NCBI GenBank assembly: GCA_934597535.1
Contig: CAKTRT010000007.1
Coordinates: 1-45,547, forward strand
Direction of reading: 5' to 3'
Origin: an uncultured Oscillospiraceae bacterium
Lineage (GTDB): Bacteria; Bacillota; Clostridia; Oscillospirales; Oscillospiraceae
Length of the DNA: 45,547 nt
Shown here: piece after piece, positions 1-7,490 of the stretch
Numbering within the stretch: the stretch's first letter is position 1
How the letters are laid out: every line of letters begins with the position of its first letter
Translations under genes and position numbers: made by a program
Notes under the pieces: generated by a model
The model's input: the letters and a program-made list of their open reading frames with translations, nothing else
Databases searched by the model: none
Told to the model about the DNA's origin: nothing

Positions 1-255
1 CAGCAGGGCGTGCTCGGCATGAGCTCCTTCGTCTTCTTCCCCTATGCCTTCGTCAACCTGCTCAACCCCATCTATGCTTACGTCACCGCTCTGCTCGGCC
101 GCAACATCTTCTGGGCTGACGGTTCCTACACCAACCTCTTCGGCAAGACCAAGGCCGGCAAGCCCGCCGGTGCTCCCGAAGAGGCCCACGCCAAGGCCGT
201 TGCGAACCTTGAGGCTCGCCGCGCCGCCGGCAAGGCCCCCCAGATCAACGCGTAA
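1..255 (+). CDS. NhaC-like membrane antiporter/permease, C-terminal fragment (5' end outside window)
   Basis: The reading frame is open from the first base and stops at 253-255, giving the last 84 residues of a larger protein. It starts with a hydrophobic stretch containing FFPYAFVNLLNPI, which resembles the last membrane segment of NhaC-family Na+/H+ antiporters. A charged, Ala/Gly/Lys-rich cytoplasmic tail follows. NhaC-like carriers are often found beside histidine-utilisation genes and some members may carry amino acids, so a role in histidine or ion exchange is possible, but this is inference from context. The fragment is too short to exclude another carrier family. Confidence 0.5.
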   Translation, partial: QQGVLGMSSFVFFPYAFVNLLNPIYAYVTALLGRNIFWADGSYTNLFGKTKAGKPAGAPEEAHAKAVANLEARRAAGKAPQINA

Positions 256-293
256 GCATTTCCCCCCGCTTTACTTAGAAAGGAATCACCACT

Positions 294-800
294 GTGAAAC
301 AAACGCTTCCCTGGGAATCCGTCCCGCCCCCGATCTATACCGCGCAGGCGTTCAAGCCGCGCAAAAAATGGGTCACTGTCGGCGGCTGGGTGCTGGTCGT
401 CTTCCTGCTCATCTACGGACTGTCGGCGCAGAGCCGCAATCCGCTGGTGGCGACCGTCTCGCTGATCTTTGCGCTGCTGTACACGCTGACGCTGCTGACC
501 AAAAAGGACGCAGTGCTCACCAGCCGAGGCCTTGAGATCTTCTACAACATGCAGATCACCACGCACTACGATTTCTTCCCCTGGGAAAAGATCAATGCGA
601 TCGTGACTGAGGATCGTGGGCATGCCGAGTACGTCCGCCTGCACATCGGCTACAGCAGCATGGAAAAGGCGCTCTTCTTCAAGCGCTCCGAGGTGGACGC
701 CATCTGCAAGTTCGCCAAGGCGAAGAACCCCGCCATCCGTGTGATGGATTACGACACCAGCCGGCCGGAAAAACCCGCGAAGCAGAAACGGCACAAGTGA
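294..800 (+). CDS. Small membrane protein with two N-terminal TM helices and a PH-like cytoplasmic domain
   Basis: This 168-residue protein starts at a GTG behind an AGAAAGGA ribosome binding site (277-284). Two hydrophobic segments, about residues 28-45 and 49-68, form a membrane hairpin. A soluble domain of about 95 residues follows; its pattern (SRGLEIFYN, then FFPWEKI) is like bacterial PH/DUF domains found after TM hairpins. The C-terminus is Lys/Arg-rich. It lies 38 bp after the NhaC-like gene and is followed by a strong terminator, so the two probably share a transcript. I do not recognise a defined function. Confidence 0.75.
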   Translation: MKQTLPWESVPPPIYTAQAFKPRKKWVTVGGWVLVVFLLIYGLSAQSRNPLVATVSLIFALLYTLTLLTKKDAVLTSRGLEIFYNMQITTHYDFFPWEKINAIVTEDRGHAEYVRLHIGYSSMEKALFFKRSEVDAICKFAKAKNPAIRVMDYDTSRPEKPAKQKRHK

Positions 801-821
801 ATCCTGTCTCTTCAAAGCAGA

Positions 822-852
822 GGACGCTCCGAACTTCGGAGCGTCCTTTTTT
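822..852 (+). terminator. Rho-independent terminator after the small membrane protein gene
   Basis: A perfect 10-bp stem (GGACGCTCCG, 822-831, with CGGAGCGTCC, 837-846), a 5-nt loop and a T6 run (847-852). It ends the permease/membrane-protein transcript. Confidence 0.9.
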
Positions 853-985
853 GCGCGGCTCTTTCCGCTTTTTCTTGGCCCTCATATCCCGTCGGCTCAC
901 CTTTGTTAGCACTGCACCGCAATACTACAGCAGCATGATATGGTAATAACGCACAATAAAGAAATTTTTAACGCAGAAAAAACTA

Positions 986-1013
986 TTGATTTTGCACAAA
1001 TTTATGATATACT
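986..1013 (+). promoter_or_regulatory. Probable hutH promoter
   Basis: TTGATT at 986-991, a 16-bp spacer and TATACT at 1008-1013, in an AT-rich patch between the upstream terminator and hutH. Initiation near 1020 would give a leader of about 165 nt. Confidence 0.65.
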
Positions 1014-1019
1014 GTCTTC

Positions 1020-1184
1020 AGAACGATCCTGCGGGACGACCGCAGGCGGAGCGCTTTCCGCATTCGGGCAAATGCGGAACGGCAAAGGGGCGCGCTCCGA
1101 AGTGTTTCTTGCAGCCGGCAGCCCGGTGCAGGCATCGGAGCTGCTGCCATCTTATTGAGAAAACTGAGAAAAGAGGACACCACC
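1020..1184 (+). promoter_or_regulatory. Structured 5' leader of hutH (no riboswitch class recognised)
   Basis: The untranslated leader can form a nested stem: GGAGCGC (1048-1054) with GCGCTCC (1093-1099), enclosing TTCCGCATT (1056-1064) with AATGCGGAA (1071-1079). It contains GGAACGGCAAAGGGG (1076-1090), a 15-mer that recurs nearly unchanged at 36045 and 42862 in non-coding DNA. I see no T-box motif, no obvious leader peptide and no terminator in the leader. A regulatory role is inference from the length and structure. Confidence 0.4.
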
Positions 1185-2753
1185 ATGATCATGAATCCCA
1201 CCGCGATCAAGCATGTCGTCGTTGACGGCCACAGCCTGACGCTGGAATCCTTCGTTGCCATCGCGCGCTACAACGCGACCGTCGAGCTGGCTCCCTCCGC
1301 GCTGGAGGCCATGCAGAAGTCCCGCGCCCTTGCCGAAAAGATCGCCGCCGAGGGCCGCGTCGCTTACGGCATCACCACCGGCTTCGGCGAGTTCCAGAAG
1401 GTCGCCGTCCCCAAGGAGATGAGCAATCAGCTCTCCACCAACCTGATCCTCAGCCACTGCACCGCCGCCGGCGAGCCGTATGCTGACGAGATCGTCCGCG
1501 GCATGATGCTGCTGCGTGCCAACGCTCTGTGCGGCGGCGTGAGCGGCGTTCGTCCCATCCTCGTCGAGATGCTGCTCGAGATGCTCAACAAGGGCGTGAC
1601 CCCCGTCGTCCCGCAGAAGGGCTCTCTCGGCTCCTCCGGCGACCTGGCTCCTCTCGCTCACATGACGCTCCCCATGCTCGGCAAGGGCGAGGCCATGTAC
1701 GAGGGCGTGAAGATGCCCGGCGCTGAGGCCATGGCCAAGGCTGGCATCAAGACGCTCGACACCCTGGTCTCCAAGGAAGGCCTCGGCATGACGAACGGCA
1801 CCTGCGCGATGACCTCCGTCGGTGCTCTCGCCCTGTACGACACCATCTGCGCCGCCCAGCTCGGCGACGTGATCGCTTCCATGTCCTTCGAGGGCCTGAC
1901 CGGTCTTCGCAACGCCTTCGACCCCCGCATCCATCAGGTGCGCGGCCAGAAGGGCCAGATGCTCGTCGCCGCGAACATGCGCAAGCTGCTCGACGGCTCC
2001 GAGATCCTCGACAACTGCCAGAAGGACCGCGTTCAGGACGCTTACGCCCTGCGCTGCATCCCGCAGCTGCACGGTGCCTGCCGTGACGCTCTCGATTACG
2101 TCCGCGAGAAGGTCGAGATCGAGCTCAACGCCGTCACCGATAACCCGCTGATGTTCCTCGAGGACGAGGCCGTTATCTCCGGCGGTAACTTCCATGGCGA
2201 GCCCATGGCCCTGCCGTTCGACTTCCTCGGCATCGCCGCGAGCGAGCTGGCCGACGCTTCCGAGCGCCGCACCGAGCGTATGGTCAACCCCGCGCTCTCC
2301 AACGGCCTGACCGCGTTCCTGACCACCGAGGCCGGCGTCAACTCCGGTTTCATGATCGTTCAGTACGCTGCCGCTTCCATGGTCAGCGAGAACAAGATCT
2401 ACGCTCACCCCGCTTCCGTCGACTCCATCCCCTCCTCCGCCAACCAGGAAGACATCGTCTCCATGGGCACCACCGCTGCCCGTAAGGCCAAGATGATCCT
2501 GCAGAACACGCAGGACGTCCTTGCCGACGAGCTGCTGACCGCCTGCCAGGCCATCGACATTCGCCGCCGCCTGAATACCCACGGTCAGGGTCTGACCCCG
2601 CTGCACGAGGCCCTCTACAAGCACGTCCGTGAGAAGGTCGCCTTCTACGAGATCGACCGCGAGATCTGGCCCGACATCCGCGCGGTGGAGAAGATGATCC
2701 GCTCCGGCGAGCTGCTTGACATCGTCAAGGACTATATCCCCGACTTTGAATAA
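1185..2753 (+). CDS. hutH: Histidine ammonia-lyase
   Basis: The enzyme deaminates L-histidine to trans-urocanate, the first step of histidine degradation, in the cytosol. The ATG at 1185 is preferred over an upstream TTG because AAGAGGA (1171-1177) sits 7 nt before it; this gives 522 residues, a normal family length. The active-site loop Y61-GITTGFG is present. The S90-H91 pair matches the histidine-specific signature that separates HAL from phenylalanine ammonia-lyases. The MIO cofactor loop reads GSLGSSGDLAPLAHM, with S150-S151-G152 where the textbook tripeptide is Ala-Ser-Gly. It has its own promoter and is followed by a racemase-like gene and by fhs-fchA, which fits histidine fermentation; hutU and hutI are not in the window. 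Confidence 0.95.
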   Translation: MIMNPTAIKHVVVDGHSLTLESFVAIARYNATVELAPSALEAMQKSRALAEKIAAEGRVAYGITTGFGEFQKVAVPKEMSNQLSTNLILSHCTAAGEPYADEIVRGMMLLRANALCGGVSGVRPILVEMLLEMLNKGVTPVVPQKGSLGSSGDLAPLAHMTLPMLGKGEAMYEGVKMPGAEAMAKAGIKTLDTLVSKEGLGMTNGTCAMTSVGALALYDTICAAQLGDVIASMSFEGLTGLRNAFDPRIHQVRGQKGQMLVAANMRKLLDGSEILDNCQKDRVQDAYALRCIPQLHGACRDALDYVREKVEIELNAVTDNPLMFLEDEAVISGGNFHGEPMALPFDFLGIAASELADASERRTERMVNPALSNGLTAFLTTEAGVNSGFMIVQYAAASMVSENKIYAHPASVDSIPSSANQEDIVSMGTTAARKAKMILQNTQDVLADELLTACQAIDIRRRLNTHGQGLTPLHEALYKHVREKVAFYEIDREIWPDIRAVEKMIRSGELLDIVKDYIPDFE

Positions 2754-2755
2754 GT

Positions 2756-2947
2756 CAAAATTGCGTCGTAGACGCAATTTTGAGACCTTTCATTTGGGCC
2801 ATCGGCCCAAATGAAATAGGGGTTTCAAATATTTTCGCTCACCGCGAAAATATTTGTAAGGTGTCCCTGCGGACGCACATGTCGTCCTTCGGGACAGGTT
2901 ACGATCATTTGCGGCGTGCGCGGCCGCAAATGTGATGCGTCTCAAAA
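2756..2947 (+). repeat. Array of perfect palindromes/hairpins downstream of hutH
   Basis: Four long perfect hairpins follow one another: 2756-2767/2771-2782 (12 bp, triloop), 2788-2800/2804-2816 (13 bp, triloop), 2826-2838/2844-2856 (13 bp, 5-nt loop) and 2906-2915/2923-2932 (10 bp). Two weaker ones lie between, near 2861-2878 and 2883-2895. TTTTGAGAC at 2778-2786 is complementary to GTCTCAAAA at 2939-2947 and could close the whole set. None has a U-tract, so they are not simple terminators. The array fills most of the 322-bp gap between hutH and the next gene. It may be a structured RNA or a small palindromic repeat element; its origin is unknown. Confidence 0.8.
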
Positions 2948-3006
2948 ATGGTTATTGATACCGATTCGGGGACGATTGCACTGAAAGATTTGTGTTTTGG
3001 CACGAA

Positions 3007-3035
3007 TTGACAGAATTTCAAAGAAGGTGTAAAGT
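3007..3035 (+). promoter_or_regulatory. Candidate promoter of the racemase-like gene, overlapping a hairpin
   Basis: TTGACA (3007-3012), a 17-bp spacer and TAAAGT (3030-3035). The -10 box lies inside the left arm of the terminator-like hairpin at 3021-3057, so a transcript starting near 3042 would lack that arm and escape termination. The -10 match is only moderate. Confidence 0.45.
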
Positions 3036-3061
3036 TATTTCAACTTTACACCTTCTTTTTT
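3021..3061 (+). terminator. Terminator/attenuator hairpin directly before the racemase-like gene
   Basis: A perfect 16-bp stem (3021-3036 with 3042-3057), loop ATTTC, and T6 at 3056-3061. The AGGAGG ribosome binding site of the next gene begins immediately after the T-run. It should stop hutH read-through, or act as an attenuator if the racemase gene is read from upstream. Confidence 0.8.
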
Positions 3062-3075
3062 AGGAGGAACTTGCA

Positions 3076-3858
3076 ATGGAATTGAGCATTTTACGGGCGG
3101 ACCCGGCGGGGAACATTACGGTGTTTGTGCTCGATCCGGTCGAAAAGGCACAGCGTGCCCCGCTGGCCGCGCAGATCATGGCCATTCCGGAACTTAGGGC
3201 CGAGCAGGTTGGCTACGCCTGCCCGCCGGAGGACGATGTAGACGGCCATATGGAAATGATGGGCGGCGAGTTCTGCGGCAACGCAACGCGCGCCTATGGC
3301 ATGTACATCGCACAGCAAAAGGGCGGCCTTTCCGCCGTCAGGCTGCGCGTGAGCGGCTGCGATCATGTGGTCACAGCGCAGGTGGACTGCACCAACGGGA
3401 CCTCCAGCGCCGAGATGCCTTGTCCGCGCAGCGTGACGCGCGCAAACGTCCTTGGGCACAAGGGAACGCTTGTGGATCTCGGCGGCATTGCGCACTTTGT
3501 CATTGAGGGCGTGGAGCCGAGCGAGGACTTTTTCCGCGCGGCGGAGCCGATTTTTCTCAAAATTGCAGGGCTTGACGCCTGCGGCGTCATTTTCCTCGAT
3601 GCGGACAAGCGCCGCATGACGCCGCTTGTCAAGGTCATTGACACCGGCAGCCTTGTGTGGGAGGGCAGCTGCGGCAGCGGCAGCGTCGCCTGCGCTGTCG
3701 CGCAGAGCGAAGCGCTGCAAAACGGAGGCTTTGCCTGCGACTACATACAGCCCGCCGGTACGGTGCGCGCCAGCGTGGAGCGGCGGAACGGCACGGTCAT
3801 TGCCGCGCGCATCGGCGGCAAGGTCGCGCTGGACGAGGTGCAGCGCATCACGCTGTAA
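3076..3858 (+). CDS. DapF-fold amino-acid racemase, probable histidine racemase (CntK/HisR type)
   Basis: This 260-residue protein has the two-cysteine active site of the PLP-independent diaminopimelate epimerase fold: C67 in GGEFCGNATRA and C199 in WEGSCGSGSVAC. Several stretches (PAGN near residues 10-13, EQVGY near 43-47, EFCGNAT, VSGC near 92-95, WEGSCGSG) recall staphylococcal CntK, a histidine racemase, more than true DapF, whose first motif is MCGNG. DapF-type histidine racemases are also known from Fusobacterium. It begins at an ATG after a perfect AGGAGG. Its place between hutH and the formimino-folate genes suggests interconversion of D- and L-histidine to feed HutH. An epimerase for another amino acid remains possible. 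Confidence 0.72.
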   Translation: MELSILRADPAGNITVFVLDPVEKAQRAPLAAQIMAIPELRAEQVGYACPPEDDVDGHMEMMGGEFCGNATRAYGMYIAQQKGGLSAVRLRVSGCDHVVTAQVDCTNGTSSAEMPCPRSVTRANVLGHKGTLVDLGGIAHFVIEGVEPSEDFFRAAEPIFLKIAGLDACGVIFLDADKRRMTPLVKVIDTGSLVWEGSCGSGSVACAVAQSEALQNGGFACDYIQPAGTVRASVERRNGTVIAARIGGKVALDEVQRITL

Positions 3859-3950
3859 GCCGAAAATGACAGCTGAGACCGTTCATCCGTCGTGCGCGGA
3901 CAATTTGCGTGCTTACTGTGTGCGGCCGTTTTTCTTTCAAAAGGAGTAAA

Positions 3951-4028
3951 ATGTCCGCATTTTCTGCTCCCGTTTCCCCATCTGTTAGCCAACGCAGCGG
4001 AACGCTTAAAAATTTTAAGTGTTCCTGA
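3951..4028 (+). CDS. Possible 25-residue small ORF upstream of fhs
   Basis: An ATG sits 4 nt after AAAGGAG (3940-3946) and opens 25 codons (beginning MSAFSAPVSP) to a TGA at 4026-4028. It lies between the racemase-like gene and the fhs promoter, so it could only be expressed from the upstream transcript. It resembles nothing I recognise. The ribosome binding site is the only positive evidence, so this may be chance. Confidence 0.2.
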   Translation: MSAFSAPVSPSVSQRSGTLKNFKCS

Positions 4029-4049
4029 TAAAGTGGATGGCGAAAGCGG

Positions 4050-4078
4050 TTTACCTTTTTCCTGCATTGCGGTATAAT
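4050..4078 (+). promoter_or_regulatory. fhs promoter
   Basis: TTTACC (4050-4055), a 17-bp spacer and a perfect TATAAT (4073-4078). Initiation near 4085 gives a leader of about 55 nt ending in the fhs ribosome binding site. Apart from the possible small ORF at 3951, I see nothing else in the 281-bp gap. Confidence 0.8.
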
Positions 4079-4139
4079 ATGGCTGTTATTAAAAAAGGCG
4101 CATTCGCGCCGATCAGATAGAAAAACAGGAGGCATCCCC

Positions 4140-5801
4140 ATGACTGATATTGAGATCGCCCAGGCGCATGAAATGAAAAAGATCGTTGATGTCGCCGCCG
4201 CGGCCGGTATTGACGAAAAGCATCTGGAGCTTTACGGCAACTACAAGGCCAAGCTCGACCTAAGCGAGATCCGCAAGCTGCCCCGTAAGGCAAAGCTGAT
4301 CCTCGTCACCGCCATCAGCCCCACCCCTGCGGGCGAGGGCAAGACCACCACGTCCGTCGGCCTTGCCGACGCGCTCAACAAGATCGGCAAGAAGGCCATG
4401 GTCTGCCTGCGCGAACCGTCTCTGGGTCCCGTGTTCGGCGTCAAGGGCGGCGCAGCCGGCGGCGGCTACGCTCAGGTCGTTCCCATGGAGGATATCAATC
4501 TGCACTTCACCGGCGACTTCCACGCCATCGGCGCGGCGAACAACCTCCTTGCCGCCATGCTTGATAACCACATCCAGCAGGGCAACGCGCTTGGCATTGA
4601 CCCTCGCAAGATCGTGTGGAAGCGCGCCGTTGATATGAACGACCGCCAGCTGCGCCACATTATCGACGGCCTTGGCGGCAAGGCCAGCGGCGTGCCCCGC
4701 GAGGACGGCTTTGAGATCACCGTCGCCAGCGAGGTCATGGCCGTTCTCTGCCTCTCCACCAGTCTCTCCGACCTCAAGGAGCGCCTCGGCAGGATGGTCA
4801 TTGCCTACACCTATGATGACAAGCCCGTCACCGCGCACGACATCAAGGCCGAGGGCGCCATGGCTGCGCTGCTCAAGGATGCCGTCAAGCCCAACATGGT
4901 GCAGACGCTCGAGGGCACGCCCGCGTTCATCCACGGCGGCCCGTTCGCCAACATTGCCCACGGCTGCAACTCCCTTATGGCCACCGAGACCGCGCTGCGT
5001 CTGAGCGACTACACCGTTACGGAAGCAGGTTTTGCTGCCGATCTCGGTGCTGAAAAGTTCCTCGACATCAAGTGCCGCGCCGCCGGCTTCCATCCCAACG
5101 CCGTGGTCATCGTCGCCACTGTCCGCGCCCTCAAGTATCACGGCGGCGTGCCCAAGGCCGAGCTGAACAGCGAGAACCTCGAAGCGCTTGAAAAGGGCCT
5201 GCCCAACCTGCTCCAGCATGTTGATAACGTCAAGAACGTCTACGGTCTGCCCTGCGTCGTTGCCATCAATGCGTTCCCGACCGACACCAAAGCCGAGCTC
5301 GACCTCGTCGAGGAAAAGTGCCGCGAGCTGGGCGTCAACGTCCGCTTGAGCGAGGTGTGGGCCAAGGGCGGCGAAGGCGGCAGAGCGCTGGCCGAAGAGG
5401 TCGTGCGTCTGTGCGAGGAACCGGATCATTTCCAGTTCGTCTACGACGTCAACGACAGCATTGAGGACAAGCTGAACGCCATTGCCACCAAGGTCTATCA
5501 CGCCGACGGCGTGGTCATCGCCGCTTCCGCCAAGAAGCAGCTTAAGCAGCTCACCGAGCTTGGCTTCGACAAGCTGCCCATCTGCATGGCCAAGACCCAG
5601 TTTTCCTTCTCCGATGACGCAAGCAAGCTCGGCGCGCCGCGCGGCTTCAAGATCACCGTCCGCGACCTCAAGGTCAATGCCGGTGCCGGCTTCCTGGTCG
5701 CCAAGACCGGCGACATCATGACCATGCCGGGCCTTCCCAAGGTCCCGTCCGCCGAAAAGATCGATGTGGACGAAAACGGCAGGATCACCGGCCTGTTCTA
5801 A
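4140..5801 (+). CDS. fhs: Formate--tetrahydrofolate ligase
   Basis: Fhs (EC 6.3.4.3) joins formate to tetrahydrofolate with ATP. In amino-acid and purine fermenters it can run backwards, making formate and ATP from 10-formyl-THF. The 553-residue length is typical. The nucleotide-binding motif [14 protein letters not shown] is near residues 61-74 and the family block [17 protein letters not shown] follows near residues 97-113. The ATG is 7 nt after AGGAGG (4127-4132). It has its own strong promoter and lies between the histidine genes and the cyclodeaminase. In this setting the reverse, ATP-yielding direction is plausible, which is inference from the neighbours. Confidence 0.97.
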   Translation: MTDIEIAQAHEMKKIVDVAAAAGIDEKHLELYGNYKAKLDLSEIRKLPRKAKLILVTAISPTPAGEGKTTTSVGLADALNKIGKKAMVCLREPSLGPVFGVKGGAAGGGYAQVVPMEDINLHFTGDFHAIGAANNLLAAMLDNHIQQGNALGIDPRKIVWKRAVDMNDRQLRHIIDGLGGKASGVPREDGFEITVASEVMAVLCLSTSLSDLKERLGRMVIAYTYDDKPVTAHDIKAEGAMAALLKDAVKPNMVQTLEGTPAFIHGGPFANIAHGCNSLMATETALRLSDYTVTEAGFAADLGAEKFLDIKCRAAGFHPNAVVIVATVRALKYHGGVPKAELNSENLEALEKGLPNLLQHVDNVKNVYGLPCVVAINAFPTDTKAELDLVEEKCRELGVNVRLSEVWAKGGEGGRALAEEVVRLCEEPDHFQFVYDVNDSIEDKLNAIATKVYHADGVVIAASAKKQLKQLTELGFDKLPICMAKTQFSFSDDASKLGAPRGFKITVRDLKVNAGAGFLVAKTGDIMTMPGLPKVPSAEKIDVDENGRITGLF

Positions 5802-5909
5802 AAATTTTCAACCAAAGCAGCGGCAAAGCTCCCCTCGGACATTCCGCGGGGAGCTAAGCCTGATTTATGGGGCGGCACGGATCGCCCTTTTCCAAGGAGA
5901 GACACGCTT

Positions 5910-6551
5910 ATGAAGATCGCAGATATGAAGGTCACGGAGCTGATCAACGAGATCGGCTCAGATTCCCCCGCTCCCGGCGGCGGCGCGGTCGCCGGTCTTG
6001 CCGGCGGCATCGGCGTGGCGCTGACGATGATGGTCAACGGCCTGACCCTGAGCAAAAAGGGCTTTGAAAACGACCGCGAGCGCATTCTGGACGCCATTGC
6101 CAAGGGCAATGAACTGAAGGAGCGCTTTGTGGATGTGATGAACCGCGACAGCGAGGTCTTCGACGTGCTGATCGATTCTCTCGCCCTGCCCAAAGACAGC
6201 GACGCGCAGAAGGCCATCCGCCGCGGCGCGGTGCAGGCCGCGTTCCGCAACTGCACGGAGGTGCCGCTTGCCATGATGGAGGTCTGCATGGAGTCCATCG
6301 ACCTGCTCTCCGGCCTTGTCGGCGCAACGAATCCGAATGTTGTCAGCGACCTCGGCATTGCCGCGCTCACGCTCAAGACCGCCATGCAGAGCGCATGGCT
6401 CAACGTGCTCATCAACCTATCCTCCCTCAAGGATAAGGCCTTTGCCGATGAGTGCTGCAAGCGCGGCGAGACGATGCTTGCCCACGCCATTCCGCTGGCC
6501 GAGGAAAGCTATGAAAAGGCGCTCAAGCTCATCACCGGCAGCAAAAAGTAA
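5910..6551 (+). CDS. fchA: Formimidoyltetrahydrofolate cyclodeaminase (methenyl-THF cyclohydrolase family)
   Basis: The protein (213 residues) belongs to the FTCD_C/FchA family, which turns 5-formimino-THF into 5,10-methenyl-THF and ammonia. The N-terminal glycine-rich block SPAPGGGAVAGLAGGIG (about residues 19-35) is the family signature, and the rest is predicted mainly alpha-helical. AAGGAGA precedes the ATG. It sits 108 bp after fhs; the gap holds an 8-bp GC-rich hairpin (5827-5855) and a second weak hairpin before TTTT at 5888-5891, neither a convincing full stop. With HutH and Fhs it completes a route by which the histidine formimino carbon is recovered. The glutamate formiminotransferase partner is not in the window. 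Confidence 0.92.
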   Translation: MKIADMKVTELINEIGSDSPAPGGGAVAGLAGGIGVALTMMVNGLTLSKKGFENDRERILDAIAKGNELKERFVDVMNRDSEVFDVLIDSLALPKDSDAQKAIRRGAVQAAFRNCTEVPLAMMEVCMESIDLLSGLVGATNPNVVSDLGIAALTLKTAMQSAWLNVLINLSSLKDKAFADECCKRGETMLAHAIPLAEESYEKALKLITGSKK

Positions 6552-6568
6552 GGCTCTTCCGCATTTTT

Positions 6569-6622
6569 CCGCGCCGTTCGCTGCGTGCTTATGCGCGCGG
6601 TAAGCGGCGCGGCTCTTTTTTT
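6569..6622 (+). terminator. Terminator of the fhs-fchA transcript
   Basis: CCGCGCCG (6569-6576) pairs with CGGCGCGG (6605-6612), with partial pairing in the long loop and a T7 run at 6616-6622. Confidence 0.75.
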
Positions 6623-6706
6623 CGTAAATTTGCAATTTGCAGTAGCTTTTTGCGGATTTTGTGGTACAATACCAACGTAAAACTTCTGCACGAAAGAGGC
6701 ATTCCC

Positions 6707-7408
6707 ATGGAATTTGTTGCAAACAGCTCCAAAAACGTTGAGATCGAGACCTCCACCGGCATCTACGAGCGCCACGCTATTCAGACGCACTTTGTCGAGA
6801 TCGGCGAGGATTATATCGAGCTGGTCAACCGTTACGTCAAGCCGCTGTACGAGGAGGGCGAGCTTCTGAGCATCAGCGAAAAGATCATTGCCCTGTGCCA
6901 GAAGCGCGTGGTCTACCGCAAGGATATGAAGATCTCGTGGCTGGCCAAATTCCTCAGCCGTTTTGCCATCCAGCATAACAGCGCGGGCATCGGCGTGGGC
7001 GAGGTCTGCAAAATGCAGTTCGCCATCGATATCTGCGGGCCGTGGAAGGTGCTCTGGGCCGCGATCTGCGCAGGCTTTGGCAAGCTTGTGGGCAAGCACG
7101 GCATTTTTTACGACATGGTCGGCATGGAGGTCACAGGGCTTGACGGTTTTTATCCCGATGTCTTCCCTGTTTACGGCGAGTACGGCATCCGCATTCCCGA
7201 AAACCCCTCCGGCGTGTGCAACGAGGTCTATGAAAAAACCGGTGTACGCGCAATGATCGTGGACGCCAATGACCTTACGCGCGACATTCTTGGCAAGGCC
7301 GATTGTATTGATCTGACCGATGAGCAGCTCTGCGAGATCATCCGCGACAACCCGGCCGGACAGGACGACCAGTGCACGCCCTTTATTCTGATCCGCAAAA
7401 AGGCGTAA
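6707..7408 (+). CDS. CofE-family (coenzyme F420-0:L-glutamate ligase-like) gamma-glutamyl ligase
   Basis: This 233-residue protein resembles the F420-ligase family (COG1478), judged by its length, the N-terminal pattern of a long acidic ligand-binding segment followed by ISEKIIALCQ, and the later VPGVYGEYGIR-like region ending in a DANDL motif. Family members add gamma-linked glutamate to F420-0, but no F420 biosynthesis gene is visible here. Homologues in Chlamydia were reported to replace folylpolyglutamate synthase, and this copy lies directly after two folate one-carbon genes, so folate gamma-glutamylation is a reasonable hypothesis. The ATG at 6707 follows GAAAGAGG; an upstream ATG-less extension has no ribosome binding site. 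A TACAAT -10 at 6665-6670 suggests its own promoter. Confidence 0.7.
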   Translation: MEFVANSSKNVEIETSTGIYERHAIQTHFVEIGEDYIELVNRYVKPLYEEGELLSISEKIIALCQKRVVYRKDMKISWLAKFLSRFAIQHNSAGIGVGEVCKMQFAIDICGPWKVLWAAICAGFGKLVGKHGIFYDMVGMEVTGLDGFYPDVFPVYGEYGIRIPENPSGVCNEVYEKTGVRAMIVDANDLTRDILGKADCIDLTDEQLCEIIRDNPAGQDDQCTPFILIRKKA

Positions 7409-7430
7409 GTCTTCCGCTGCATGAGCGACA

Positions 7431-7462
7431 AAAGAGGAGACCCTGAATGGGTCTCCTCTTTT
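7431..7462. terminator. Bidirectional terminator between convergent genes
   Basis: A 13-bp perfect stem (7431-7443 with 7449-7461) and a 5-nt loop, with T-rich and A-rich flanks. It serves the CofE-like gene on the plus strand and probably the VanW gene on the minus strand. Confidence 0.85.
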
Positions 7463-7490
7463 CATCTGACCGTATTGCCGCAGCAAGCGC

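Noticed and set aside
1152..2777. 541-codon ORF antisense to hutH
   Set aside because: It is a GC-rich shadow frame with low-complexity Gly/Asp/His-rich translation and no ribosome binding site; similar long shadows oppose serS, aspS and glyS.
3076..3858. Assignment as diaminopimelate epimerase DapF
   Set aside because: The first active-site motif is EFCGNAT rather than MCGNG, and the context is histidine degradation, not lysine synthesis.
5820..5855. Another copy of the CGGYAAAG repeat box after fhs
   Set aside because: Only CGGCAAAG is shared and the flanks differ; the match is too short to count.
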